NCBI GenBank assembly: GCA_963971575.1
Contig: OZ020618.1
Span: 50,172,509-50,236,508 of the forward strand
Source of the DNA: Liopterus haemorrhoidalis
Taxonomy: Eukaryota > Arthropoda > Insecta > Coleoptera > Dytiscidae
Reading direction: 5' to 3'
Length of the DNA stretch: 64,000 nt
How positions within the stretch are numbered: position 1 is the stretch's first letter; the number at the start of each line of letters is the position of its first letter. The notes under the pieces were generated by a model. That model was not told the origin of the DNA. It saw only the letters and a program-made list of their open reading frames with translations, and searched no databases. Shown here piece by piece: positions 42,901 through 54,283 of this stretch. Made by a program: the position numbers and the translations under genes.

Positions 42901-43919
42901 TTCAGTTTATCTAATCATAAAATATATCGTTAGTGAGGTGGTAATATGTATTCTGTAAACAAATCTTAACAATCAATTACTGAAAATGAAAAATAATTTT
43001 GTTTAAATTTTACTACATAATTATATTTTCAATTTCTCAAGATTCAGCTACTTTAAGTATGGTAATAAAAATCGAATAAATCCCGGAGAATTTTTTCAAT
43101 TGTGACCGAGAATTCGAACAACAGTGTAAGTCGACATAAACCAGTGGTTCCGTAAAAATTGGTACTATTTTATTTTCGGTTTTATGTCTTAGAGTTTTAT
43201 TATTCAATTTAATTGACTGTGGCTGCTTCTCAACGTTTCTCAAACTATAAAATATATTCAGATTCTTTTGTCACTACTCTTAAAATTTTACTTCTTTCAA
43301 TGTTTCAATAAAATTAAGCTTTCTGTATTATATATAGACACTTGCTAAAATAATTGTATTACCTGCCATCCTAAAGCCATAATACTGTTGACCTAAAAAT
43401 AGACATATGAAACATATCCACGAGAATTATTTCAATTTTTTTTTTACATTTTTCATTCTTTTTAGTTCATCATACATTCAAAGTGAGATATATGTACATG
43501 CTAACATACAAGAAAAGTTAATTTAGCTTTTTATAAATCTAAAAACGCTCGTGCTAATACAACCAGTTTCTGCATAAATTCGAGCAGATTGCTTCAGATA
43601 TTTAAAAAAAACTCCCTCTAACCAGTTTTAGAGAAAATAGGAAAGGAATTAAAGTTGATAATTTTGTAATAAGAGAAATGAACCGTGGGATAAAAACAGG
43701 AATAAGATGCGTGAGAAACCGAAGAGGAGGATAAATAAGAGACGAAAATGAATATTTATCTGCCCACATCTAATTTGTAAATCTACTTTTTTGAACGCGA
43801 GATACCAGGAAATATAGATTTCTCATAATTTTTTACGTTTATTCTACTGAATTAGATTAAATTAAATAAGATTACCGGTTTATGAATTAATTTTACTTTT
43901 AAAAAACATTATTAATTAC
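42901..43919. other. Unassigned AT-rich stretch
   Basis: No readable domain or terminal repeats. Confidence 0.3.
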
Positions 43920-44010
43920 TACCGGCTACGATAACGCAGAGGTAGAGCCCTTGCTTTGCTTGCCAATAGTCTCAGGTTCAAATCCTGGTCAACACAGTTA
44001 TATTTAAATT
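43920..44010 (+). repeat. tRNA-related SINE head
   Basis: ACGCAGAGGTAGAGC resembles a pol III A box and GGTTCAAATCC (43974-43984) is a perfect B box, about 35 bases apart. The T arm folds (TCAGG/CCTGG) but acceptor and anticodon stems do not, so it is not a working tRNA gene. Body after ~44010 is unassigned. Confidence 0.55.
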
Positions 44011-45494
44011 TGGATCATCTTCTTTAAGTGTGGAAATGGTTGCCATTTTGACATTAAAAATAATAAAGAAATTTCAGTATTTCGTAACGAAATTGCAAAC
44101 AATATAAACCATGTGCCTTATTCTTAATAATTCCAGTATGACCCTTGTTCATATTAAATTTCGTTGTTTTCACAGTGCTGTTTACAATATGTGTGTTTGA
44201 GAATATTATGAGTATAGTATATTGAGTAAATATGGAAGGATATTACTTCCAATATTTCATCAGTAGAAGAGGAAGTCAGGAAAATATAAACAATATATGA
44301 TGAATATTTTTGACATTAAATATGTTCAAAAGAGAAACTTGATAATCGATTTGTACAACAATCAAAATTGAATTTTATATCAAGTTAAAGCACTGAGGTT
44401 TTTGAAATATATCTAAAATTTCAAAATGAAACCTGCTTCTGACATTTTAAGACGATTATTGCAAGAGAGGTTGAAATTAAGTAAAACTCATTGGAAAACA
44501 GATACATGAAAAAGACAAACACATGAAAAAACCAGACACTTTGTGGGGACTCTGATATATAAATATGAAATGTCACGGTTGGCTGATTTATTTATTTCAT
44601 TTGTACTTACTCTGTACATCCCTCAACTTTAGGTCTTCCTCACATTACGGGTTCCAAGACTTGCGAGCGGATCAAGTCTGGACCCCCCTCTATTAGTTCG
44701 CTAGCTGGTTGCTATGATTCTTGGAAGGATTAAGGGTTGTTCAATTAAACTCAACATTTTAGCTAATCTACTTTAATTATGATACGGTTTAAATATTTAC
44801 ACTAATTACACTAGACTTACAATTACGTCGATACAGCTAAATCCAAAGAGACACAGTCACACACACTAGGCACACTACACCAAACTAACGAACACTACCT
44901 TAACATAAATACGAAATTACTTGGTTACATTTTACTTGTCCGACCGAACACTCTAAATGACTCCAACCCATGATGAACAAATTCTCACTCTACTTAAAAC
45001 ACTACTTAACTTCTTCACTGTTTAGACTCAACTATTAAACATAGTCTTAACCATACGACGGGTCAAAATCAACTACCACTTAAAACGCGACTACCCTGAA
45101 ATGCTTACCCAACTGTTAAATGTCATTTAACACCTCTTGACTCTCTGTCTTGTACTATCATAAAATTCATAATTTATTGGTGATAACTGAGATAAATATC
45201 CCATTAGAAATTAGCCCAATCATAATATTTATATATCAGACAAAAATTAATTATTATTTATGTGCTAATGGTTGACGTATATTTTTAACACAATAATTTA
45301 CGATTCACTTTTCATGTTACATTGACAAAGTCTCAAGTTACAATAATAAACAAGTCTACCCTTATCTTGAATGCCCTTTCTAAGAAATAGATTATTTTTT
45401 ATCATTTAACATTTTAAATATTTTACTCCAATTGAATGATTATACTGAATTTATTTATGAAATAATACCAAAATTACATGCCTTACAACATGAG
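44011..45494. other. Unassigned; possible solo LTR near 44571-45170
   Basis: 44571 begins TGTCACGGTTGGCTG; on the minus strand the stretch ends AATAAATAAATCAGCCAACC GTGACA-like, with a GTGTGTGACTGTGTC block upstream. This could be an LTR in minus orientation, but no second LTR, primer site or target duplication was found. Confidence 0.25.
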
Positions 45495-45545
45495 TGACAT
45501 TATAAGGGTTTTTTGGTGGTCATACCTACAAAACCCTAAAATGCC
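45495..45545 (+). repeat. CAGA-tract repeat C, 3' hairpin end only
   Basis: ATAAGGGTTTTTTGGTGGTC followed by ATACCTACAAAACCCTAAAA, a hairpin (AGGGTTTT / AAAACCCT) identical in kind to 57450-57488. Confidence 0.7.
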
Positions 45546-46289
45546 ATTGTTAGGTATTTGATCATCAGTTGTAGAATTTTCATATTTTTCCCCCATTTCT
45601 ATGCACCCATTTATTTAAGGCTTGATCGAAAAATTGAAGAAAACCTCAGCAATTTAGTAGTTTCCAGAAATACCATATTTGTAATAAGACGAATTCTATA
45701 TTTTTATATTCAAAATAAAAGAATCACATTTTTAAATCCATTATGTCTCATAATTTCTCTGTTTAATATGCAAAATGTCTCAATACAAAAACAAGAAGTA
45801 TAAAAATTATTAATTTTTCTGAAATTATATTGTTGAAACATGCTATAAAATACAATTAATAGAGACAAGATAATGAGAGAATCGAGTAATAAAAAATACT
45901 AAATAACAATCTTCTTTGTAGCATGCGAAAGTCAAACTTGTTCTGTTGAATATTTTTCGTTGACCTTATTAAAAAGTTTCTGCAGTATTCAAGAACGAAG
46001 AACCTGATTCTTGAGTGTTAAGCCACAATTCAGTTTATAAGACAATTTTAAATTAGTTCCACAAACCTTGTTTGAGAATAATTTTATACCAAAAATTCAT
46101 TCATGGTTTACCACTGGAAGAAAACTGACGTCATTTCCGTTCAGGAGTTTTAAGAGATTTTTAGTTGCTTGAATTAATCAGAGATGGATTCAGGAGGATG
46201 ATTTAAAAGGGAACACTGACTTCTGAACATTATGTTTTTTCTCACAAACAAAATCGGGTTTCTTCGCGAAACTAAAACCGCTCCCTTTA
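45546..46289. other. Unassigned AT-rich stretch
   Basis: An 81-codon open frame (45558-45803) is Ile/Phe-rich and unrecognised. Confidence 0.25.
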
Positions 46290-46700
46290 ACACTAAAAAT
46301 TTTAAAAAAATATTCTTTTAAAATTTTATTAAATACATATTTGTTTATATTTATCCCGCGCTGTATTTTTTGAACTCTATAGTTTTCTTATATGTGGGTC
46401 AAAAAGATTTACAAGTAAACCAAATTTCACCTTTCTATCTTCAACCGTTTGGCTACAATTTCTACTGAACAGACAGACACATTTTTTTGGTGGTCATATT
46501 ATCTGTCTCATTTTGTAATACGTAACTAATAGGGAAAGTTCATTTTTTATGTTGTGTATTGACAATACATTTATAATATTATCATAGTATTGGTTCACAC
46601 GGATACGCCAAAGTCTGTTTACACCACAACAGTTACCAAAGTAACCAGATCTAGTTTCGTATTACAAATTGAGACGGATTATGCCTACAAAACCCTAAAA
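46290..46700 (+). repeat. CAGA-tract repeat C, split by a MITE
   Basis: Matches the 57-kb copy: ACATATTTGTTTATATTT, ATATGTGGGTCAAAAAG, CCGTTTGGCTACAATTTCTA, a very short CAGACAGACA, GGTGGTCATA, then (after the MITE at 46503-46677) GCCTACAAAACCCTAAAAA. The CAGA tract is nearly absent here. Confidence 0.8.
46503..46677. repeat. 175-bp MITE
   Basis: Inverted ends CTGTCTCATTTTGTAATACG and CCGTCTCAATTTGTAATACG, flanked by ATTAT on both sides (46498-46502, 46678-46682). It splits the 3' hairpin of a CAGA-tract repeat, proving insertion. The superfamily is not clear. Confidence 0.85.
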
Positions 46701-47790
46701 ATAATAACTGCAGTAAAGTAATCAAGTTTTCAATAGACAGTACACTGTACAGAAAAGACAAACTTTAAAATATAGAAAATTTTGTGATGTCCTGAGTTTT
46801 GTCGTGAAGTTTCAGTTTGATGGTTGAAGAATGTAGTAAAATGTCTTTAGTTTCATTGTCACGGTTGAACGGGTAACTAGGGCCGTAAGATAGGGTATCT
46901 ACCCCCATCAAAATTCATTCCATATTAATTGTAGAGGCTAATTAGGCTGAACTTTCACGAGGAGCTCTGCTCTTTAAGTCTTCTGCTTTAACTGACTTTG
47001 TAACTAACTGGAATTCTTCAAAATGACTTCTAAGATATTAGAATATGTGGTTTGTAAATGAATATATTTCCAAAGTTTCAACATTGCTGCAAAGACGAGA
47101 GATACTAGAATTGTGCTCACAAAATTACTCTATATATGAACTTTAACCTTAAAGAAAAATTTAATTATGTAATTTCATATCACATATATCTGTACATATT
47201 TTTTTATTATATTTTCCGTTTAATCACAAATAAAAAAGCACTTTTACAAAATTAACCTCATGGTACGAAAGCTAGCAACGTTTTCGAGAAAGAATTTTAG
47301 GTCGGCTGGTTTTTCAATATTTCCCTTTCTTATTGAAGTTAGGTAGGGATGCGGTACGTCTGGCACCTGAGAGCGTTTGCGTTTACCTGTGCGCATCTCA
47401 CCTGTACAGGTAAAAGTAATATGGATATTTTGAAATCATTTTAAGTCATTTTTTTTTTTTTTTAAATAATTTTCTGTCTTTTTTGCATTATAAATTTATA
47501 ATTGCCACAGTTTTGTTGATGCTAACATTGTGCCAGATCTAATTTCAGTAATTAAAAAATAATAATTTTCAAACATTTTTAGTATAGCTGTAATTTTAAT
47601 ATGATATAGTTCTGTAATCAAAGAATACAATATTAATTTGCCAGACGGAATTTCCGTTGTTTGATTAGGAACCAGACCAATTTAAGTCCCGGGGAGAACA
47701 GGTGAGTTAGAAGAGTGTGGCCGCTTATTCGTTGGTTTCGTGAGAGAGATAGCTGCAACAGGGAGCGTTATGAGAGAGATAAACAGCTAC
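46701..47790. other. Unassigned stretch
   Basis: 46858 begins TGTCACGGTTGAACGGG, sharing 11 bases with 44571. At 47360-47415 several CACCTG/CAGGTG words (E-box-like) cluster, including CACCTGTACAGGT; no gene is nearby to give it meaning. Confidence 0.25.
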
Positions 47791-47792
47791 TA

Positions 47793-47865
47793 TTTTTAGG
47801 GTTTTGTATGTATGAACAAAAAACCCTTATACCGTAATTTTGTCGTCTGTCTGTCTCTCTTTCTG
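47793..47865 (-). repeat. CAGA-tract repeat C, 3' end, minus orientation
   Basis: TTTTTAGGGTTTTGTATGTA, AAAAAACCCTTATACCGT, AATTTTGTCGTCTGTCTGTC: the inverse of the 57-kb 3' end. It stops in the GTCT tract, exactly where the mariner at 47876 begins. Confidence 0.8.
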
Positions 47866-47875
47866 CTAAAGTTGG

Positions 47876-48779
47876 TTGTGATTAAAAAAAAATATCGATG
47901 CTATGGGCAAAATGCATGAAAATCAGCATGTGACTTACCGTGAGATAGGGGTATCCTTTGGCAAATCGAAGACCGCAATACATTCGATTTTGCATGAACA
48001 TTTAGTTGTGAAAAAGATCTGTTCCCGATGGATTCCGCATAATTTGACCGAAGCTCAAAGAAAAAGGCTATTGATTGCTGTAAGGGAATGTTAAAAAAAT
48101 TCAACCTAGGCACTGCAAAATCCGTATATAACATCGTTACAGGTGACGAAACTTGGATTTATTCATATGAATTGGAAACTAAGCAATAATCCACTGTTTG
48201 GGTCTTTGGATTCAAGATGAACCGAAACCCACAAAAGTTTACCATGGTCCACGAAGCACTTCCAAAAAAGTGTTCACTTGTTTCTTCGGTTGTACTAGAC
48301 ATGACGCAACCATTCCTTTAAAGGATCGGAGAACAATTAATGCTGAATGGTATACACCAATTTGTTTGCAAGAAGTCATCGACAAAATCAGGAAAAAAAA
48401 AACAAAAACGTCATTCTTCATAATGACAAGGCAAACTCCCACACAGCACGTCAAACAATTAATTATTTAAAGGAGAAAAACATCGAATTAATGTCTTTTT
48501 GCCCGTATTCACCTGATTTTTTCCCTAACGTTTTTTTTTTGTTCCCCAATGTCAAACTAAAAATGCGTGGACAGCGATTTTCATCACTTGAAGCTGTTGA
48601 AAACCATATTTTTGAGATACCAACTTCAGAGTGGAAAAAATGTTTCGAGAATTGGTTTGAACCCATGCAAAAGTATATAAATCTTAAAGGCGAATATTTT
48701 GAAAAACAATAAAATAGTTTGTTCCAAAAAAATTTTTTTTATTTCTTAGTTCTTGTAAAAACTTAAAAGGTAGCCCTCG
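47876..48779 (+). pseudogene. mariner transposase, 5'-truncated, right TIR present
   Basis: Same family as 5693 and 25279. Begins at VVIKKN of the linker; HTH (SFGKSKTAIHSILHEHLVVK), RWIPHNLTEAQ, GDETWIYSYELETKQ (first Asp intact), second Asp motif worn to LHNDKANSHTARQ, and FFPNVFFLFPNVKLKMRGQR, where Val stands at the third catalytic Asp. C-terminus complete (GEYFEKQ, stop 48712). Right TIR read inward CGAGGGCTACCTTTTAAG ends at 48779 with TA after it. Several frameshifts. Confidence 0.9.
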
Positions 48780-48781
48780 TA

Positions 48782-49470
48782 GATAACCGAATATCTGTCG
48801 TATATCATACACAATAATGTGCTGTTAGTGGTGTCACATTTGTACATTTTCCATTTCTCTAATTTTGCGGCATTTTCGACATAATTTTTAAATTTTCAAC
48901 TCCACTTAACTATAATTATAAATTCCCTCTGCGTTGTCCTAGAAAAATTATCTAACAAAAATATTCCATGACCTTCATAACTAATGGTTATATAGTAAAT
49001 TTAAAAAGTTTTTTGATAAAAATTTTTAGCAGAGGTAACAAATTTTTGCGCTAGTTTTGCGGTAAAATGCATTGTGATGGGAATTACGTTATACAAAAAC
49101 ATTGCGGTTGAAATACATTTGCAAATTAAAGCGAAAGCATCTATAAATTAAACTAATCTGTGTAAATTTTAACGTGAAATATATGTTTCAGTAACTAACT
49201 ATCTCGTTTTTGGAACACTTTCCAAAATACATGCTGCAGTTTACACCTATAAATGAAAGTTAAATGTGATAACCATTGTATGGTCATCGTTTTAATTTTA
49301 TTTTTGTAACGTTCGTCCTATGATTAACGTGACGATACTTTTACGAATTTATGGAATATTAACTCTTCAAAAAAAGAGAAACAGCTTGCAGGTCAACAGT
49401 ATAGCTTTAGAGAAGTGGCTCTCAAATTGTGTTCCGCAATAAAATGAGTTCCTGTTTACTATGAATACTA
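48782..49470. other. Unassigned AT-rich stretch
   Basis: 49417 AAGTGGCTCTCAAATTGTGT vaguely resembles a hAT terminus; no partner found. Confidence 0.3.
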
Positions 49471-49472
49471 TG

Positions 49473-50348
49473 GGTTGTGTAATATTTTCCCGCGTTTTTG
49501 TTTATAAGATTTTTTGAAGAAAACAATAATTATAGTAAAAAATTAATCAGTAGTATATTCTCCATCATTATTTACAACCTGTTCCCACCTATCGACCAAC
49601 TTGTCGATGCCGTCGCGCCAAAAATCTTTTGATTTTGTGTTGAAGAAGTTTGTGAGCCAGGTTTTGAGGTCTTCATCGTTAGCGAAGGGTACGTTCCTCA
49701 TTTGGTTCGACATGGAGCGGAAAAGGTGATAATCCGTTGGCGCAAGGTCCGAAGTGTATGGCGGATGCGATAGAACCTCCCATTTGAGATCATTGAGATC
49801 TTGTGGCCATCGCTCAAGTTATGTGGCACACAATTCCCAAGTTTTTGAGTAAAGCCCATGGAGTAAAGATGGTTAGCGATGATCGTAAAGGTACATTCAA
49901 TCTTTTCGGCCAACTCTCGTGTTGTTTGACGACCATCTTCCTTCAAAAACATCTTGAGACGATCATCGTCGAAGTCGGGAGGTCGGCGAGAGCGAGGTGC
50001 ATCACCAAGGTCAAAATTGCCATTTTTAAACTTGGAAGACCAATCTTGCGCGGTTCTCGGAGCTATAGCATCTACTCCATATACGTCATAAATGTCGCGA
50101 GCTGCTTCCGTAGCTTTTTGACCACGACGAAAGGAAAAATAGTGCAAATGTCGAAAATTACTTTTCTTACCTCCTGGAACTTCCATTTCAAAAGCCTCAA
50201 ATTCAATTAAAATTAATTAATTCCGAAAATTAAATCAGATAAGTTTGTAGAGCACGAAAAACAATTAAGAATGCATATATAAACTTAACCTAACAAAATT
50301 GCGGGAAAAAGATAAAATACAAAAAACGCGGGAATTTATTACACAACC
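49473..50348 (-). mobile_element. mariner deletion derivative (minus)
   Basis: Ends GGTTGTGTAATATTTTCCCG and, inverted, GGTTGTGTAATAAATTCCCG, then CGTTTTT(T)GT on both sides; TA on the right (50349-50350), altered on the left. Transposase on the minus strand from 50186: YFSFRRGQKATEAARDIYDV, APRTAQDWSSKFKNGNFDLG, PPDFDDDRLKMFLKEDGRQT, ELAEKIECTFTIIANHLYSM, CVPHNLS, then a jump in another frame to DLKWEVLSHPPYTSDLAPTD, YHLFRSMSNQMRNVPF and NFFNTKSKDFWRDGIDKLVD. The first two catalytic Asp are deleted; the third (PTDYHLF) remains. Confidence 0.87.
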
Positions 50349-50350
50349 TA

Positions 50351-51600
50351 ATAGCTGATTTACTTGGAAGGACAGAAATTGAAGTAGTGAAAAGTATGAA
50401 GTACCTCGGATACGTTCTAACGAGGAACAACAGGGCAGAGCAGCACGTTAGGGAAAAAGTGAAGAAAGCAAGAATGGTTATGGGGAGGCTATGGAGCATA
50501 GGAGAGAGGAGGTTTAACGACGATATTAAGTGGAGGATGAAATTATTTGACGTGATAGTAAAGAGCATACTCATGTACGTAGTAGAGATCTGGGGATGGA
50601 AGGAATGGAAGATAGTAGAAAGGGTACAAGAGGAATACATGAGATGGATAATGGGATTAAACAGAACGACACTAGGATATATAGTGAGGGAGGTAATGAA
50701 GAGGGAAAAACTAAGCGTGGGAGCCGGGGCGAGGGCGGCGAAGTATGAGGAGATAATCAGAAAGGACGAAAGAAGGAAGATGTTAAGAGTATCCTGGGAA
50801 AAAAGAAGGAATGAAGAACAAAAGGGTAAACTGTTGGAATGGGGAGAAACAAGGAAAGAGTATTATTGGAGATGTGGGATGGACACAAGAGAAGCTGAGC
50901 GAAAGAGAAACGGAGGAACAAACATAGCAGACGAATTGAGGAGCAGAGACAAGGAGGTACAGGAGCAGGAAAGAACAGTAAGAATAGACAATTCAAGGAA
51001 TGTGAAAAGATATAGAGAGATAAGGGCGGTAGGAATACCTAAATATTTGAAAGGCAGGAGGGGAAAGGCAGGAGGCAAAGTTAGGAGGATTGCCAGATTA
51101 AGATGTGGAAATGAAGAACGTTGTAACAGGTATTGGGCAAAACCAGAGAATAGGCTATGCAGAATGTGTAGGGAGAAGGAAGAATCATTGGAACATCTAA
51201 CAAAAAGGTGTGGAAAGATGATAAAATGGAAGGAAGAGATAAAGGAGCTGTTGAGTGAAGAAGGAAAGGGAGAAAGATGGGAGAGAGTACTCGAGAAAAG
51301 AAGGAAGGAATGCGGAGAGGTAAGGCAAAACTGAGAACAGGAAGGAAGAGAAAGGCAAAGGAGGAGGAAAGAAGAGAGGGAAGAGAAACGAAAAAGAAAC
51401 GAAAGAGAGGAGGAAGAACTGGAGTCAAGAAGGAAGGAGACCGGAGACGGAAGCCGAAAAGAGAATAGGAAGAAAGAGAGAAACACCGGAGGAAGAGTGT
51501 AGAAGAAAGAAAGTCATAAACTGTATTATTATTATTATGATTATTTTTCTAATGTATTAGTTAAAACCCTAAACACCGCAAGGCCTAGGGAAAATAAAGA
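50351..51600 (+). pseudogene. LINE ORF2 C-terminal third, purine-rich, with ATT/A-rich tail
   Basis: A 5'-truncated non-LTR retrotransposon. The frame is open for 315 codons to 51334: VVKSMKYLGYVLTRNNRAEQ (thumb), LMYVVEIWGWKEWKIVERVQ, GLNRTTLGYIVREVMKREKL, ARLRCGNEERCNRYW and the zinc knuckle CRMCREKEESLEHLTKRC (CX2CX8HX4C), then CG-like end. A 150-base purine-rich UTR, (ATT)n at 51522-51537 and an A-rich AATAAAGAAATAAAG tail complete it. The coding strand is strikingly rich in A and G. It is intact in frame, so relatively young, but lacks the catalytic RT blocks. A minus fragment of the same family is at 24021. Clade uncertain. Confidence 0.82.
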
Positions 51601-51664
51601 AATAAAGAAAAGCATATTACAGTAAGACAACAACAAAAAAAAAACAATTACATTTTTTTAATAA

Positions 51665-51800
51665 TTTTTTTACGACATTACTTTCGCAGGTTCCTGAAGA
51701 TTAGCTGTGCAAAATTTGGTCTAGATCGGTCTATGTGCCTAGGATTATCTAGAATTTCTTAGTTATTTCTACGACACCCTAAACACTTCTGGGCTTCTGT
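51665..51800 (+). repeat. Dispersed single unit of the 5.3-kb tandem repeat
   Basis: CATTACTTTCGCAGG, TGTGCAAAATTTGGTCTAGA, CCTAGGATTATCTAGAATTT and ACACTTCTGGGCTTCTGTAT follow the same order as at 5400-5560. Confidence 0.7.
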
Positions 51801-52589
51801 ATTTCCTCAGGGTCTTAAAAAGTAAACCAAGAAGCGAAAAATAATATAAGTTGTAATAATTTTTGTGTGCCAAAAACATGGAAACAATATTCATTTTGTT
51901 AAATGTCTGTTGTCCGTATATAATGGAGGTATCAAGATACTCTTTCATCCGTGTAAATAAGCAGAAAGTATTCTTTACATGTCAAAGTTCATGTTATCGA
52001 ACAGTCTCGAGTTATAATGGAGTCCAATCCGAAGATCTTGTGTCCTAGGTAACGAGAATACAAGTGGATATCTAAAAACAATATAACGCACAAGCCAGAG
52101 TGACGGCTGGACAAAGTGGATGTCAGGTGGGAGCTCTACAGGACAACTCGTTCTACGGCTGCAGGACAACATATCATACCACACTAACAAATAAAACATG
52201 AGGCAAATAGACGTATTCACAACCGCGGAAAGATTACCAGTTGATAGAAAAATATTGTATACCTTTATCCACAACTTCATCTCTCTTCAGTGTTTCTTAA
52301 CACTAGGAAAATCAGAGCTTATATTTTTAGAGGGTTGTTAATTATGTCTTGTGGTTTAGCTATAGTTTGATAGACGTTAGATTAGACAAGTTGTTTTTTA
52401 AATTGTTCAGGTTTTTATATTAGTTGTATTAGCAAGTCACAGATATATGGTATATATTGTAAATGATTTTTAGAACGCATTTAAATAAAACCAACTCTAT
52501 GAAACATGGAATGAGCACGCGAACATTTTCGAACCATGATTCTTTAAGCTTTTAAAGATGGCCTCGATAATGTTCACAAAAATAAAAGC
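51801..52589. other. Unassigned stretch
   Basis: A 101-codon minus-strand frame (51975-52280) is unrecognised and hydrophobic at its start. No terminal repeats. Confidence 0.25.
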
Positions 52590-52650
52590 GTTTTTTTGGC
52601 GATGAAGCACCATCTTTGGTTATTGTCGAACGATAGTTGAAAGAGGAAGA
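52590..52650 (+). pseudogene. mariner N-terminal scrap
   Basis: FGDEAPSLVIVER, stop, LKEEDAG matches the mariner word FGDEAPS-x-x-x-V-x-x-W. A similar word (FFGDKAPFLAILEM) starts the better preserved copy at 53010; a SINE-like sequence lies between. Confidence 0.5.
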
Positions 52651-52653
52651 TGC

Positions 52654-52870
52654 TGGTCACCATGGCGTAGTTGTTAGTGTAGCGATGCACTGGTTTATAG
52701 ACCATGAGGGCTCGGGTTCGAATACCGGTTATGGCATGGATTTTTCAAAAATCTACTGGATAATGGCCATAGTAGCTAAGTCCAAAAATTAAAAAAAAAG
52801 GGGAGTATCGTGCAGGTTGTATGCATATATCCAACAGTGGTTAGTACAAACTAAGGAAGAAGAGGAGGAA
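52654..52870 (+). repeat. tRNA-derived SINE
   Basis: TGGCGTAGTTGTTAGTGTAG gives an A box and GGGTTCGAATACCGG a B box (52714-52726), spaced about 40 bases. A body of ~130 bases follows (ATCTACTGGATAATGGCC, AGTATCGTGCAGGTTGTATG) ending in an AAGAAGAGGAGGAAAAA tail. Acceptor pairing is poor, so not a tRNA gene. Confidence 0.65.
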
Positions 52871-53009
52871 AAAGTTAGCAAGAATCTCTTGCAATGGTTG
52901 CAGCAGCATAGTGGTCAGGTTACTGTAGAATTTTAACATCGATTCAAAGTAAAGGCAAGAGATTTTTCTAAAATAATTCTGCAAACTGTATGCCAACACA
53001 GTCTTCTTT

Positions 53010-53605
53010 AAAATGAGCACCTGTATCTTTGAATATTTGGTATTTCTTACGATTTTAAAGATAGCCTAACTCGATAAAAATATTCAGAAAAATTTAATCG
53101 ATTTTTTGGTGATAAAGCACCATTCTTGGCAATTTTAGAAATGTAGTTCAACAAGTTCCAGCTTAGGAGAATTACCCTCAAATCCGAACATCGTGAACGT
53201 CATCCTATTAGTGTTGCTTCTTCAAAATCTATCGATGTTATCCGGAATATGTTAGAGGTGGATAACTGTGCTGAATTTACAGGGGTATTGAAGCATCCTT
53301 GGCTATATGTACATATATGACTATGACTCGAATCAATGTAATTCTTTATTAACATCTGACCATCAGGAAGCTTTTTATCCGGTGAATACCACACCAGTAA
53401 ACTGATATTTAAAAGAAGGCAGGTGGAGTGGAGTACAAAAATGCCCATTAAATTTAACAGAGATCAAAAGCTGTCTATGACATAGTAACAGGTGGTAAAA
53501 TATGAATTTACTGCTACGAACCAGAAAGCAAACGGAAGTCTGCTCAGTGGATCTTGCCTGAAAAAGACAAACCAGACAAAGTGAAACAAGGAACACTGGC
53601 AAGAA
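53010..53605 (+). pseudogene. mariner transposase, heavily decayed
   Basis: FFGDKAPFLAILEM, then LKSEH/REGRPISVASSKSIDV, IRNMLEVDN, much noise, then GGKI, stop, IYCYEPESKRKSAQWILPEK and DKPDKVKQG. These are the mariner linker and the region around the first catalytic Asp, which here is Gly (GG instead of GD). The rest is absent. Confidence 0.7.
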
Positions 53606-53619
53606 ATTTTTTTTTTTTA

Positions 53620-54270
53620 TGTTTTAATTTTCTGCTTGTATATGAAGAAATCTGCGGCTGAGGCTCATCGAATGCTTTCAAATACTTATGGTGAGACCAC
53701 TATTAGTGAAAGAAAGTGTCATGTGTGGTTTCAACGCTTCAAGAACGGTGATTTTGACGTCGAAGACCGGCATAGCGGTGGAAGAAAGAACGTTTTCGAA
53801 GCTGTAGAATTGGAAGCATTACTTGATGAAGACTCTTGTTAAAGTCAATAAGAATTGGCACGATTGGGAGTGACTCAACAAGCAATTTCAAAACGCCTTA
53901 AAGATATGGGAATGATTCAGAAGAAAGAAAATTGGGTGTGAGTTGAAACCAAGAGATGTTGAAAGACATACCTGGAAACGTTGAAATGGGAAGTCCTATC
54001 CCACCCGCTGTATTTTCCAGATGTTGATCCCTCTGAATATCACTTGTTTCGATCAATGGCACACGGCCTGGCTGACCAGCACTTCGGGTCTTATGAAGAA
54101 GTAAAAAATTGGATCGATTCGTGGATCGCTTCAAAAGATGACCAGTTTTATCAACGTAGGATTCGTATGCTGCCCGAAAGATGGGAGAAAGAAGTGGCCA
54201 GCGATAGACAATACTTTGAGTGATAAATGTATAACCAGTTTTTTACAATCAAGCCTCAAATTTCGGGAAA
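53620..54270 (+). pseudogene. mariner transposase, internally deleted
   Basis: KKSAAEAHRMLSNTYGETTI, CHVWFQRFKNGDFDVEDRHS, ALLDEDSC, LGVTQQAISKRLKDMGMIQK, WV, then a direct jump to KTYLETLKWEVLSHPLYFPD and VDPSEYHLFRSMAHGLADQH, ending SDRQYFE, stop 54223. The middle ~150 residues with the first two catalytic Asp are gone; the third position reads PSEYHLF, Glu instead of Asp. A 3' TIR-like CGGGAAAAAAAAACGGCGGA follows at 54263-54283. Distinct from the 49473 family but of the same mariner branch. Confidence 0.86.
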
Positions 54271-54283
54271 AAAAAACGGCGGA

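Noticed and set aside
43920..44000. A functional tRNA gene
   Set aside because: Good B box and T arm, but acceptor and anticodon stems do not pair; called a SINE head. The same applies to 52654 and 56790.
47360..47415. Cluster of CACCTG/CAGGTG words as an E-box enhancer
   Set aside because: No gene nearby and a handful of 6-mers in a short patch is weak evidence.
51277..51468. 63-codon Lys/Arg-rich plus-strand frame
   Set aside because: Low-complexity purine tract in the LINE 3' UTR, shifted from the real frame.
50757..51486. Long minus-strand open frames rich in Ser/Leu/Phe
   Set aside because: Mirror of the purine-rich LINE coding strand; the plus frame has the domain motifs.
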